Notes: generated from the sequence alone by a model not told the origin. A stretch of 64,000 nt of DNA from Halostagnicola sp. A-GB9-2 (GCF_030068615.1 NZ_JASJOC010000001.1:496001-560000), one strand, 5' to 3'. Positions 53,559 through 62,847 are shown, numbered from the stretch's first letter. Made by a program: numbers and translations.

Positions 53559-55043
53559 ATGACTGCCCAGACCGTCCAGCAGGGCGACCTCGTCACCGTC
53601 ATCGGCCTCGAGGTCCACGTCCAACTGGAAACCGACACGAAGATCTTCTGTCGCTGTTCGACCGAGCAGACCGACGACCCCAACGAGAACGTCTGTCCGG
53701 TCTGTCTCGGCCTGCCCGGCGCGTTGCCAGTGTTGAACGAGGGAGCCGTCGAAGCGGCCGTCAAGATCGGTAAGGCCATCGACGCGGAGATCCCCGAGGA
53801 GACGCGCTTTCACCGGAAGAACTACTACTACCCCGACCTGCCGAAGAACTTCCAGATCACCCAGTACGACGAGCCGATCTGCCAGGAGGGGGAACTCGAG
53901 ATTTCCGTCGAGGGCGAACGGCGAGATGTCCGTATCGAGCGGGCACACCTCGAGGAAGACCCCGGGAGCCTCCAGCACGTCGGCGGGAGCATCGACACCG
54001 CCGACTACACGCTCGTCGACTACAACCGGGCCGGCACACCGCTGATGGAGATCGTCACGGCACCCGACTTCCGGAGCGCTTCCGAAGTGCGGGCGTTCCT
54101 CGCCGAACTCGAGGAGGTCCTCGAGTACCTCGGCGTCTTCGACGCCGGTCGAGACGGGAGCCTGCGCATCGACGCCAACCTCTCGATTATCGAAGGAGAG
54201 GAGGCCGACGAAAACGGCGAGATCGGAATCGACGCACTCGAGGCCGCAAACCGCACGGAAGTCAAGAATATCTCGAGTCACAAAGGTGCCGAAAAGGCTC
54301 TGGCCTACGAGGAGACCCGGCAGAAAAACGCCATCAAGCGCGGCCGCGTGGTCGAACAGGAGACGCGCCACTGGGACGAGAGCCGTGGGATTACGGTCTC
54401 GATGCGCTCGAAAGAAGAGGAGAAAGATTATCGGTACTTCGAGGAAGCCGACCTGCCGCCGCTTCGGGTCTCCCACTGGAAGGACGAGATTTCGATTCCG
54501 GAGCTTCCGACCGCCCGACGCGAGCGGTTCCGGTCCGAATACGACCTGAACGAGGAGGCGGCATCGAAGCTCACATCGACCAAACAGGTCGCGGATTTCT
54601 ACGAGACCATCGCCGACGAGTTCGATCCCGACCTCGCGGCGACGTGGGTTGCGGACAACCTGCTCGGCGAACTCAACTACCGCGACATGGAGATCACGGA
54701 CATCGAGGACCGACTCGAGGAAGTCACCCGACTCGTCGAACTTGTCGCCGAAGACGAGATCACGGCGAAAAACGCGCGGGAAACGGTGCTTCGAGATATG
54801 CTCGACGACGAACAGGATCCGGATTCGATCGTCGAGGAGGCGGGACTCGGCAAGACCGACGACGACGAGGTGCAGTCGGCCGTCGTCGAGGCCATCGAGG
54901 AGAACCCTGACGCCGTCGAGGACTACGAGAGCGGCGATGACGGCGCGATCAACTTCCTCGTCGGACAGGTCATGCAAAAGACCGGCGGCAGCGCCGACCC
55001 CGGCGACGTCAATCAGCTGTTACGGGCCGAACTCGAGAAATAG
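53559..55043 (+). CDS. gatB: Asp-tRNA(Asn)/Glu-tRNA(Gln) amidotransferase subunit B
   Basis: The 494-residue subunit activates the misacylated aminoacyl-tRNA for amidation by GatA/GatC. The family start is IGLEVHVQLETDTKIFCRCST; then CPVCLGLPGALPVLN (zinc ligands), FHRKNYYYPDLPKNFQITQYD, VDYNRAGTPLMEIVT and the YqeY-like tail GAINFLVGQVMQKTGGSADP. The ATG at 53559 has TTTACC about 30 nt upstream. The partner genes gatA and gatC are not in the window. Confidence 0.95.
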   Translation: MTAQTVQQGDLVTVIGLEVHVQLETDTKIFCRCSTEQTDDPNENVCPVCLGLPGALPVLNEGAVEAAVKIGKAIDAEIPEETRFHRKNYYYPDLPKNFQITQYDEPICQEGELEISVEGERRDVRIERAHLEEDPGSLQHVGGSIDTADYTLVDYNRAGTPLMEIVTAPDFRSASEVRAFLAELEEVLEYLGVFDAGRDGSLRIDANLSIIEGEEADENGEIGIDALEAANRTEVKNISSHKGAEKALAYEETRQKNAIKRGRVVEQETRHWDESRGITVSMRSKEEEKDYRYFEEADLPPLRVSHWKDEISIPELPTARRERFRSEYDLNEEAASKLTSTKQVADFYETIADEFDPDLAATWVADNLLGELNYRDMEITDIEDRLEEVTRLVELVAEDEITAKNARETVLRDMLDDEQDPDSIVEEAGLGKTDDDEVQSAVVEAIEENPDAVEDYESGDDGAINFLVGQVMQKTGGSADPGDVNQLLRAELEK

Positions 55044-55128
55044 CCGGGACGGAGCCGTCGAAGCGCGCTATTTTCACCGACCCCTCTCTCACTCCGAACT
55101 CGCGGAACCCCAGTTCCGCAATCGGGCC

Positions 55129-55138
55129 GGTTATTAGC
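55129..55138 (+). promoter_or_regulatory. TATA-like box of the MBL-fold gene at 55161
   Basis: GGTTATTAGC lies about 27 nt upstream of the ATG at 55161, matching a leaderless haloarchaeal transcript. Confidence 0.5.
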
Positions 55139-55160
55139 CGGGACTGTGTGTCATTAACCC

Positions 55161-56141
55161 ATGGACCGAATTACGCTGGGAAACAACGAGTTCGAAGGCC
55201 AAAACAACGCGTACGTGTTACACGAGGGGAACGAACTCGCGCTCGTCGATACCGGTATCGCAACGGTAGGTGTCAGAGAGGATCTTCGCGAGGGGCTCGC
55301 CGAATACGGCTACGAGTTCGCCGATATCGACGACATCGTACTCACTCACTTTCACACCGATCACGCCGGTCTCGCCGGTGAAATCCAGGCCGAGAGCGAC
55401 GCGGCCGTCTACGCTCACGAAGCCGACGCGCCAATCATCGAGGGCGACGAGGAAACAATCGCCGCCCTCGACCAGCGTCGACGGGAGTACCTCGAGACGT
55501 GGGGCATTCCCGAGTCGAAACAGGAAGACCTCTTGAGCGTTGTCGAGGCGGTTACCGGATTGAACGACACCCACCCGACCGTGACGCCGATCGAGAACGG
55601 CGACGTCCTCGAGGTCGGCGGGTACACCCTCGAGACGGTTCACGCGCCCGGGCACGCGCTAGGGCTGTGTTGCTACGAGCTCACAGAGCGAAACGAAGCC
55701 TTCGTCGGCGACGTCATTTTGCCGGTCTACACGCCCAACGTCGGCGGGGCGGACGTTCGAGTTGATCAGCCGCTCGCGACGTACCTCGAGACGCTGGAGG
55801 CGATCGTCGACCGGGACTACGACCGCGTCTGGCCCGGTCATCGGGACCCGATCGATGAGCCGACGGATCGGGCGCTAACGATCATCGACCACCACCGCGA
55901 CCGAACTGAGCGGGTCGTCGACGTTCTCTCCGAACACGGGCCCGCCGACCCCTGGACCGTCAGCGCGGAACTCTTCGGCGAACTCGAGGGTATTCACATC
56001 GTCCACGGCCCCGGTGAAGCCTTTGCACACCTCGACCACCTCGTTCACGAGGGTCTAGCCGAAGTTGACGACGGCGAGTATCAACTGATCGCGAGCGATA
56101 TCGATCTCGAGTCGGTCGTTCCGTTGGCTGAGGTCCGGTAA
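55161..56141 (+). CDS. metallo-beta-lactamase-fold hydrolase
   Basis: The 326-residue enzyme has the metal motif H-x-H-x-D-H in LTHFHTDHAG (His63, His65, Asp67, His68), then HAPGHALGLCCYEL, FVGDVILP and WPGHRDPI. A C-terminal winged-helix-like stretch (about 250-310) with DPWTVSAELFGELEG follows, as in lactamase-B-like beta-lactamase-2 (LACTB2) relatives. The substrate is unknown. Confidence 0.85.
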   Translation: MDRITLGNNEFEGQNNAYVLHEGNELALVDTGIATVGVREDLREGLAEYGYEFADIDDIVLTHFHTDHAGLAGEIQAESDAAVYAHEADAPIIEGDEETIAALDQRRREYLETWGIPESKQEDLLSVVEAVTGLNDTHPTVTPIENGDVLEVGGYTLETVHAPGHALGLCCYELTERNEAFVGDVILPVYTPNVGGADVRVDQPLATYLETLEAIVDRDYDRVWPGHRDPIDEPTDRALTIIDHHRDRTERVVDVLSEHGPADPWTVSAELFGELEGIHIVHGPGEAFAHLDHLVHEGLAEVDDGEYQLIASDIDLESVVPLAEVR

Positions 56142-56162
56142 CCGACGGCACGGCGCGTGGAA

Positions 56163-58634
56163 CTACTTCTCCGAATACCCGCCATCGGTCGCCGCGGATT
56201 CGCTCGAACGGGCGGACTGACCGCCGCGGGCATCCGCCACGTCCGTATCGAAGCGCTCGAGTGTATCCGAAAGCTCCCCAGCCTGCTGTGCGAGGCTGTT
56301 GACGTTCTCCGTGACGCCGGTGAGCGACGCCGTCTGTTCTTCGGCGGCCGCGGAGACGTTTCCGGCTTCCGCGGCGGATTCTTCGCTGCTCGTGGCGATT
56401 TCGTCGACGGCAGAGACCATCTGTTCGGTCGACGCGGATTGTTCTTCCGTCGCGGTGGAGATTTCCTGGACGCCGCCGTTCGTTTCCTCGGCGTAGTCGG
56501 CAATTTCGGTTAGCGATTCGACCGCCGGTTCGACGGCCTCGGTCCCCTGCTGGACTCGATCGCTCGTTTCCTCGACGACGCGGACGGATTCGTCGGTCCG
56601 CTCGCGGATCGTCTCGATTCGTGTCTCGATTTCGCCCGCAGTCTCTTTTGCGTCGGCCGAGAGACTCTTGATCTCTTGGGCGACCGTTCCGAACCCATCG
56701 GAGTTGCCGCCGTTACCTGCTCGAGCCGCTTCGATGCTGGCGTTTAGGGCCAACAGGTTGGTCTGATCGGCCACGTCCGAAATCGCCTCGACGAGTTCGT
56801 CGATCTGCTCGACTTCCGCCTCGAGCGATCGGATCGTGTCGACGGCCCGCTCCGCTTCGGTCTCGACCTCGTTCATCTCCGAAATCGCCTCTTCGGCGGC
56901 TTCTCGGCCGCGGTGGCTCGAGTCGACGGTTCGTTCCGCGACGGTTTCGACCTGCGTCGCCGTCGAGGCGATCTCTTCCGTGCTCGCGGAGAGTCCGGCC
57001 AGTTCCGATTCGAGCGTCTGGAGTTTTTCGCTCTGTCGCTCGGAGACATCGGAAATCTCCTGAATCGATTCGGCGACCTGTTCACTCGCGTGTTGGACCT
57101 CCCTGCTCGAGGCATTGACCTGCTCGCTCGCTGCCGTCACGTCGTTTGCGAACTGTTTGACGTCTGCGACCGCCCCTTCCATCTCCGCTAACATCTGGTT
57201 GAACTCACGGCCGATTTCAGCCATCTGTTCGTTGTCGATCTGCACGTCTGCGCGAACGGTGAGATCGCCCTCGGCCGCAGCCCGCATGGTCGTGCTGTAC
57301 TGATCGGCCGCACGCTGGAGGTCGTCCATCACCGTTTGTACGTGCTCGCGTTCCGCTTCGGCTTCCTCCTGTGCGGCTTCGGCTTCCGCCTGCGCGGTCT
57401 CGGCCTCGGCTCTCGAGGCTTCGGCTTCGGTCTGAGCCTGCTCAGCTTCGGTGATCTGCGTCCGAAGCGTTTCGCGCATCTCGTCGAACGCCTGATACAG
57501 TTGACCGACTTCGTCGATCCGATCCGTCTGGAGATCCACCGAGAGATCTCCGTTTTCCATTCGCTCGGCACGGTTCCGGAGATCCTCCAGAGGCGTCACG
57601 GTCTGTCGGGCAAGGAAGTAACAGCCCAGCAACAACGAAATGACCCCCGCGCCGATGACGAAGAGGACGCTCCAGCCGACCGCATCGCTCGCGGCGAAGG
57701 CCTGTTCTTCCGGAACCGTCGTAACCGCAACCCAGTTGTTGTCCGCAGTTGCTGCATAGGCGGTAACCAGACCGTCGTCGCCGCGGTCGAACGCAGTCCC
57801 GTCACGAACCGTTCCAAGTTCTTCGATGATTTTCTCGTCGGGGTCACCGCCGAGTTCGTCGCTCGCGAGGACCGTCTCGCCGTCGGTAGTTACGATCATC
57901 GTCTCCTGATCTTCGTGAAGTTGCTGGAGCCCGTCCACGCGGTACTCGATCGTCCCGACGACGACGGCGATCCGCGCTTCGTCACCTTCGACCGGGCTCG
58001 CAAAGGACATCACCTGATCGTCGAGGGTCCCGGACTGATAGGCGGTCGGCGAGTGCCAGACATCGTTAGCCGCCGTCAGGTCGACGCCGGGCTCGATGTC
58101 AGTCCACGGCTCGTCGACGCTCGAGAGCGACTCATCCCGGAGTTCCCCGTTCGTACTCGTCAGGACTTCGTCCTCGTTGGTGTCGATAACGTGGACTTCT
58201 CTGACGTCGACGGGGAGCGTCGCCTGTTCCTGGATAACTTGCGCTTCGGCCGCTTCCGCTTCGGTACCCGCCAGCTCCGAGGACGAGGAGACGGATCGAG
58301 TCTGTGACTCCATCGAGATCATCCACTCGTTGATCGAATCGGCGTGCATGTCGACCGTCGCCGTGAGTTGTTCTTCGGCGTCGTTCTCGACGGTGTTTTC
58401 CGCGTCGACGTAACCGAGTCCGCCGACGACCGAGAGGACGACGACGATCAAGAGAATCGAGATGACGAACTTGGCTCGGAAACTTCCGCGAATCGCGGAC
58501 GGCACGGCGCTCGAGAGTCGGCTCACGATCAAGCCGGCAGTTCCGGACGGTCCGTCGGAATCCGGAGTATCGCTCGAGCCGACCCCGGCTTCGTTCGACG
58601 GATCGACGGCGGTCGTCGGGTCGGTATCGGTCAT
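56163..58634 (-). CDS. chemotaxis transducer (Htr/BasT type) with extracytoplasmic sensor, HAMP and MA domain
   Basis: The 823-residue protein has a first helix at about 57-75, an external sensor domain (Cache-like, to about 315), a second helix at about 325-347, HAMP modules with DLRNRAERMENGDLSVDL and a second near RADVQIDNEQ, and a long cytoplasmic coiled coil. The kinase-control tip is ISDVADQTNLLALNASIEAARAG, and methylation-type Glu/Gln pairs flank it. It starts inside the stop codon of the lipoprotein gene (4-base overlap). It resembles Halobacterium BasT, which senses through a partner binding protein. Confidence 0.9.
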   Translation of the reverse strand: MTDTDPTTAVDPSNEAGVGSSDTPDSDGPSGTAGLIVSRLSSAVPSAIRGSFRAKFVISILLIVVVLSVVGGLGYVDAENTVENDAEEQLTATVDMHADSINEWMISMESQTRSVSSSSELAGTEAEAAEAQVIQEQATLPVDVREVHVIDTNEDEVLTSTNGELRDESLSSVDEPWTDIEPGVDLTAANDVWHSPTAYQSGTLDDQVMSFASPVEGDEARIAVVVGTIEYRVDGLQQLHEDQETMIVTTDGETVLASDELGGDPDEKIIEELGTVRDGTAFDRGDDGLVTAYAATADNNWVAVTTVPEEQAFAASDAVGWSVLFVIGAGVISLLLGCYFLARQTVTPLEDLRNRAERMENGDLSVDLQTDRIDEVGQLYQAFDEMRETLRTQITEAEQAQTEAEASRAEAETAQAEAEAAQEEAEAEREHVQTVMDDLQRAADQYSTTMRAAAEGDLTVRADVQIDNEQMAEIGREFNQMLAEMEGAVADVKQFANDVTAASEQVNASSREVQHASEQVAESIQEISDVSERQSEKLQTLESELAGLSASTEEIASTATQVETVAERTVDSSHRGREAAEEAISEMNEVETEAERAVDTIRSLEAEVEQIDELVEAISDVADQTNLLALNASIEAARAGNGGNSDGFGTVAQEIKSLSADAKETAGEIETRIETIRERTDESVRVVEETSDRVQQGTEAVEPAVESLTEIADYAEETNGGVQEISTATEEQSASTEQMVSAVDEIATSSEESAAEAGNVSAAAEEQTASLTGVTENVNSLAQQAGELSDTLERFDTDVADARGGQSARSSESAATDGGYSEK

Positions 58635-59890
58635 TGGGCTCCCTCCCCCGGCGTCCGTTCGCCGAGAACGGAGATCCCGTCGGATTCGAATCTGAAGTAC
58701 TCGTACTCGACGGAGCCGCCGTCGCCGTTTTCGTCGAACTCGATTTCGCCTGCCGCACCCCGATACCGGACCGGTTCACCCGCCGCGGCGAGTTCGATAC
58801 CGTCAGCGAGTTCGCCCGGCAAGATCTCCGCCCCGTCGCCTTCGGTTACGTCAGCCATCCGCTCGGCGATCGCCGCACCGTCGTTCGCTCCTGCGGCGGC
58901 GTTCGCCAGCAGTATGGTCGCCGCGGCGTCGTAGCTATTCGCGGTGAACACGTCCGGGTCGACTCCGTACTCCTCACGATAGAGCGAGGTGAACGCGTCC
59001 TGGCCGGGACCGGTCGACATCGGCGCGGTTCCGAAGACGTTCGCCATCGGATCGGCGACCCCCTCGGAAACGGTGTCCTCCTGTAACGCGTCGCTAACGA
59101 AAACCGTCTCCTCGCCCTGGTGATCGGCGTAGTACTCCTCGAGCAGGGCGATCCCGCTTTCGGGATAGCAGATGAGAAAGAGAATGTCCGGATCGTCCGC
59201 CAGCGCCTCGCTCAATGGTTCCTCGTAGGACTCGCGCTCCCCGGCGAACGGGATCTGTCGCTGAATTTCGCCGTCGAACGACGCCGAAAAAGCTCCAGAG
59301 AGCTGGCGACCGTAATCGCCCGCCGTGTACAGGGTTGCTGCAGTCGTTGCGTCGTGTTCGGACGTTGCTAACTGCGCGGCGACGACGGCCTGCAACGAGT
59401 CGTCCGGAGCCGTCCGAAACGAGTAGCCTCGATCGTTGAGGATCGACATCGTCGGCGACGTACTTGCCGGCGAGCAGGAGACAACCTCCGCCGGAATCGT
59501 CGCCTGTTGTGTCATCTGTAACGAGATGTCGGACCCCGCCGCTCCGACGATGGCCGGATACCCCTCTTCGACCAGCGTCGCCGCGGCGTCAACCCCGGCC
59601 GTTGGGAGCGTTTCGGAGTCGGCCGTCTCGGTTTCGATATGCACGTCGAGATCCGACGCCTCGAGTTCAACTCTCGGAAGGTCGGTCGCGTTCGAAAGCG
59701 ATTCGCCCATCGACTCGAGCCCTCCAGATAATGGAAGCACGACGCCGTATCGGAGCGTTCGATCGGAGAGAGGCAGTCGATCCTCGCTCTCACCGTCCGA
59801 AAAGGCGTTCGTGACACATCCACCGAGGGCGACCAGCCCACCACAAGTCGCCGCCGAGAGATACTGTCGCCTTCCCACACCGCCGTTCAT
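58631..59890 (-). CDS. substrate-binding lipoprotein of the branched-chain amino acid type, partner of the transducer (BasB-like)
   Basis: The 419-residue protein starts with a twin-arginine-like signal (GRRQYLSAATCGGLVALGGC) and a lipobox (LGGC), then a Peripla_BP_6 fold: RYGVVLPLSGGLESMG, IVGAAGSDISLQMTQQATIP, AATLYTAGDYGRQLSGAF and ANSYDAAATILLANAAAG. It overlaps the transducer gene by 4 bases. No ABC permease or ATPase genes are near, so it probably serves chemotaxis, as Halobacterium BasB does. The ligand is not proven. Confidence 0.87.
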   Translation of the reverse strand: MNGGVGRRQYLSAATCGGLVALGGCVTNAFSDGESEDRLPLSDRTLRYGVVLPLSGGLESMGESLSNATDLPRVELEASDLDVHIETETADSETLPTAGVDAAATLVEEGYPAIVGAAGSDISLQMTQQATIPAEVVSCSPASTSPTMSILNDRGYSFRTAPDDSLQAVVAAQLATSEHDATTAATLYTAGDYGRQLSGAFSASFDGEIQRQIPFAGERESYEEPLSEALADDPDILFLICYPESGIALLEEYYADHQGEETVFVSDALQEDTVSEGVADPMANVFGTAPMSTGPGQDAFTSLYREEYGVDPDVFTANSYDAAATILLANAAAGANDGAAIAERMADVTEGDGAEILPGELADGIELAAAGEPVRYRGAAGEIEFDENGDGGSVEYEYFRFESDGISVLGERTPGEGAQ

Positions 59891-60177
59891 CCGTCCGGTC
59901 CTCCAGCACCTGCGATATGGCTCGTACCCATCCTCCAGTACATACCCATTCGTTCCCTTTCGTCTGTTTCAATATTCTGGCCAAATATGGTGGAAGAAAC
60001 CTTTTGCCACGGTATTAGGTCACGAAGAACGAGCGTTCAAATTCAAATTCGAGCGGGTTCGATCGCCGACAGCTCCGTCGGTGAAACGGTCGAGTTGCCC
60101 GCCCAAAAAACGGGTATCGAACACCGCGAAACGGGTTCGGACGATGAACAACCCGTCTCATAACAGCGCTTCTTCCC
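59891..60177. other. intergenic region, promoter of the lipoprotein-transducer pair
   Basis: This 287-bp stretch is A/T-rich near 59960-60050. On the minus strand CCATATTTGG near 59983-59992 could be a core promoter element. A short dyad CCGAC-AGCTC-CGTCGG-like sequence is near 60067. No reading frame in it looks like a protein. Confidence 0.4.
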
Positions 60178-60972
60178 TCACAACTCCGTCCGAATCGTCT
60201 CGAGATCCCGCTCGTCGTGGCCACAAAGCACGATGGCGTCGCTCCGGCGTTGTTCGTCCTCGAGGAATCGTCGGCTCTCGACCCACGCCCGCTTGCTCCA
60301 GAGGAGGTCTCCGCCCATCGGGTGGCCCTCGTCGTAGTTCTCCCGCGTATAGGCTTGATCGCCCGCGAGGATCACGGTTCCAGCACCATCGAGATCGAGT
60401 CGAACGCCCAGCAACCCGGGCGTGTGGCCGGGAAGGTGAAGGAACTCGAGGTCGGTAAAGTGCTGCTCGCGATCGGCGTGGACGACGCGCCAGTTGAGGT
60501 CTCTGTCGAAGTCTGCGCCGATGTAGGCGTCGCTTCCCGCGTCCGTTTTCGCGCTGTAATAGGCGAACTTGAGCTCTCGCTTGTGGACGAAAATCGGCGT
60601 ATCGGTCCCTTCGAAGGCGTAGAGCCCGCCCGCGTGGTCGAGGTGGAGGTGCGTCTGGATTACGTAGTCGATATCCGCGAGGGCAAATCCCGCCGTCTCG
60701 AGGTCCTCCTCGAGTGGGCAAATCCCGGTGTGTTCGAACGCCGCGTACAGTTCGGCGGGCCAGTGGCCCGAATCCGCCTCGGGATGGGAGCCCGTATCCC
60801 AGAGGATCGTTCCCTCCGGGTGTTCGATGACGAGGTTGTACACCGGCCCGTCGGCCATCACCGTTCCCGGGTTCGGATCCGCCGCCGAACCCACCGTGTG
60901 CCCTTCGAGAATGTTGTTGGCGTCGGTCGTTATCGTGCCGCGCTCGAGCAGGTGAACGTTCGCTTCGACCAT
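60178..60972 (-). CDS. MBL-fold N-acyl homoserine lactonase-like hydrolase
   Basis: The 264-residue enzyme has the metal motif THLHLDHAGG (His108, His110, Asp112, His113), LHLPGHTPGLLGV and ILAGDQAYTRENYD, and a C-terminal DAIVLCGHDERD. These match the AttM/AHL-lactonase group of the metallo-beta-lactamase fold. Its start at 60972 gives the family's usual MVEANVHLLERG; an ATG at 61020 is possible. Haloarchaea do not clearly use AHL signals, so lactone hydrolysis in metabolism is as likely. Confidence 0.82.
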   Translation of the reverse strand: MVEANVHLLERGTITTDANNILEGHTVGSAADPNPGTVMADGPVYNLVIEHPEGTILWDTGSHPEADSGHWPAELYAAFEHTGICPLEEDLETAGFALADIDYVIQTHLHLDHAGGLYAFEGTDTPIFVHKRELKFAYYSAKTDAGSDAYIGADFDRDLNWRVVHADREQHFTDLEFLHLPGHTPGLLGVRLDLDGAGTVILAGDQAYTRENYDEGHPMGGDLLWSKRAWVESRRFLEDEQRRSDAIVLCGHDERDLETIRTEL

Positions 60973-61077
60973 ACGTCGATAACGGAAGCCGGGGTGAAAT
61001 ACCTGCGGAGGACGTTTCATACAGAATAGAGGCCTTTTCGCGAGACGGCTCGGGGTTGCACGTGCCTGCCTCATCCA

Positions 61078-61086
61078 TTTATATTG
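61078..61086 (+). promoter_or_regulatory. TATA-like box of the 44-residue gene
   Basis: TTTATATTG lies 19-27 nt before the GTG at 61105, the spacing of leaderless haloarchaeal transcripts. It is the main support for that start. Confidence 0.55.
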
Positions 61087-61104
61087 ATCTCTTGAATTCC
61101 CAAT

Positions 61105-61239
61105 GTGATCCAAATTTCCACGGTCGTGATCCTTCTTGGAGTCGTCTTTTTGCTCATCCCGATTCCGCCGATCGCGACGATTGCAGGAATCGTCACTATT
61201 CTCCTCGGACTCGTTCTCAGATTCGTCGCCGGGATCTGA
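61105..61239 (+). CDS. 44-residue two-helix membrane protein, GTG start
   Basis: A frame from GTG 61105 to TGA 61237 encodes IQISTVVILLGVVFLLIPIP, then PIATIAGIVTILLGLVLRF and VAGI. Two hydrophobic helices are split by a central IPIPPIAT turn. The layout, with a Pro-rich turn between two helices, is one I recognise from small conserved haloarchaeal membrane proteins. The upstream TATA-like box and consistent codon use support it. No other frame of similar quality is in the region. Confidence 0.75.
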   Translation: MIQISTVVILLGVVFLLIPIPPIATIAGIVTILLGLVLRFVAGI

Positions 61240-61516
61240 AACGAAAGTGACTCGAGCGGACCCTAAAGCGAACGAGAACTCGAGTGACGGCGTCATTTCG
61301 ATCAGCACTCCCGAGTTTGTGGTGTGGCTGGCGGCCAATTTTGGCATTCTTCGACGGATAATCAAGGCGGTTCATAGCAAGTTCGAATCACCGTTTCGTG
61401 CCGACTGTTTTGTCCGCGCAACCGAACACATGACTATTAACGCTCGAGCGGTAAGTAGCGGTAAGAGGTATTTCATCGAGTATGTCACGTAGATACGCGT
61501 TTCAAGGTGGTGAACA
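61240..61516. other. 277-bp intergenic stretch without a supported gene
   Basis: A long leftward frame runs through here but is Ser/Glu/Arg-rich and lacks family character. The sequence before 61517 (GTAAGAGGTATTTC near 61462) may hold the promoter of the next gene. Confidence 0.4.
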
Positions 61517-62182
61517 GTGAATCCGTCCAGAATTGATTTCCTGGTCGACCTCGCCTACGGTGTGATGATTTTCGTCTCGATCGTGCTCATCAACTTCGTC
61601 GGAACCGAGGTCGGTATCGCGTTCGGGCTTGGCGTGTTGATCTCCTACGTCATCCACGTCGTCTGGAAGATGGCTCGATTCGATCCGGAGTGGATGACCG
61701 CGGAGGTTACACAAAACGTCGAGGAAACGCTCACTCGAGAAGTCGACGAAGTCATTGACAAACTCGAGTCGGTGAACGAGCGCGTCGATAGACGACCACG
61801 AACGGAAGAAGTCGAGGAGACTGTCGATCAGAAGGTCGATGAGACGGTTGACGAGACGGTCGAAGAAACCGTCGAAGAGACCGTCGACGAGAAAGTCGAC
61901 GAGACGGTAGACGAAACGGTCGAGGAGAAAGTCGAGAAAACGGTCGACGAGAAGGTCGTCGAGACTGTTGACGAAACGGTCGACGAGAAGGTCGTCGAGA
62001 CGGTAGACGAAACGGTCGAAGAAAAGGTCGAAAAAACCGTCGATGAAAAGGTGGACGAAACTGTCGACGAGACGGTCGAAGAAACCGTCGAAGAAAAGGT
62101 CGAGGAGAAAGTCGAAGAGATAGCGACCGAGGACGAGCCGCTGGCTGGCGACGACGACTCGGAACCGGATTCGACAAACTGA
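61517..62182 (+). CDS. membrane protein with 26 tandem tetrapeptide repeats
   Basis: The 221-residue protein starts with GTG at 61517 and has two hydrophobic helices (about 9-27 and 32-50), a linker with NVEETLTREVDEVIDKLESV, then 26 consecutive four-residue units (residues 99-202) of the type V-[DE]-E-[KT], and an acidic end. The repeat part should form a very long, highly charged helix with Val at every fourth position. Function is unknown; similar lists of VDETVEEKV occur in apolipoprotein-like or coiled-coil proteins, but no real homology is claimed. Confidence 0.82.
   Translation: MNPSRIDFLVDLAYGVMIFVSIVLINFVGTEVGIAFGLGVLISYVIHVVWKMARFDPEWMTAEVTQNVEETLTREVDEVIDKLESVNERVDRRPRTEEVEETVDQKVDETVDETVEETVEETVDEKVDETVDETVEEKVEKTVDEKVVETVDETVDEKVVETVDETVEEKVEKTVDEKVDETVDETVEETVEEKVEEKVEEIATEDEPLAGDDDSEPDSTN
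61811..62122 (+). repeat. 12-bp tandem repeats encoding V-[DE]-E-[KT] tetrapeptides
   Basis: Twenty-six in-frame 12-bp units such as GTCGACGAGACG, GTCGAAGAAACC and GTCGACGAGAAA follow each other without interruption. Synonymous differences (GAC/GAT, GAG/GAA, GTC/GTT) between units show that the protein repeat has been kept while the DNA diverged. Confidence 0.9.
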
Positions 62183-62313
62183 CTCGAGCAACCGATTCGA
62201 ACGAATCGAGGGGTGATTCGACCGACGTTCGTTCAACTGACTGTTGCCAACTCGTGGACGAGTCGCAGTATGCAGGCCATATTGGTTTTACCGTCGTCGG
62301 CACAGAAGCGGGT

Positions 62314-62847
62314 ATGTCAGAACTCGACCGGCGAACGATCGTCAAAGCGCTCGGAATGAGTATTCCGCTTGGCGGACTCGTGAGTTCGTCAGTCTTTGCA
62401 CAGGAGGACGAGAACGGAACCCAAAGCGAGGACAACGACGACGGCGACGAGCCGGATTACGGCGACTGGTTCGACGACGTCGATAACTACGAGGAGACCG
62501 AAGACGAACTCGACGAAGACGAGGTGACCGTCGAAGTGGGGACAGGTGACGACGGCTTCAAGTTCGATCCCCCCGCGATCCGAATCTCCGAAGGGACGAC
62601 GGTGGTCTGGGAGTGGACCGGTGACGGCGGCCAGCACGACGTCGTCCACGACCCCGAAGCAGAGGAAGACGAAGATATCGAAGACGCGAGCGACGCTGAC
62701 GAACCCGAGTTCGAAAGCGAGCTTTCGGACGAGGAAGGCCACACGTTCGAACACGAGTTCGACGGGGCGGGAACGTACCTGTACGTCTGTACCCCACACC
62801 AGACTGTCGGCATGAAAGGCGCAGTCGTCGTCGACGAGTCCGAATGA
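62314..62847 (+). CDS. halocyanin-like type 1 copper protein
   Basis: The 177-residue protein has a twin-arginine-like signal (MSELDRRTIVKALGMSIPLG), an acidic linker, and a plastocyanin domain from about 70. The type 1 copper ligands are His108 (GGQHDVVH), Cys159, His162 and Met167 (YVCTPHQTVGM). Haloarchaeal halocyanins are small exported electron carriers. The Asp/Glu-rich insert (EAEEDEDIEDASDADEPEFE) between the strands is an addition. The ATG at 62314 begins the signal; the upstream frame is spurious. Confidence 0.9.
   Translation: MSELDRRTIVKALGMSIPLGGLVSSSVFAQEDENGTQSEDNDDGDEPDYGDWFDDVDNYEETEDELDEDEVTVEVGTGDDGFKFDPPAIRISEGTTVVWEWTGDGGQHDVVHDPEAEEDEDIEDASDADEPEFESELSDEEGHTFEHEFDGAGTYLYVCTPHQTVGMKGAVVVDESE

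Noticed and set aside
61811-62122. Regular repeats that could suggest a CRISPR array
   Set aside because: The 12-bp units are contiguous and in frame with no spacers; they encode a protein repeat.
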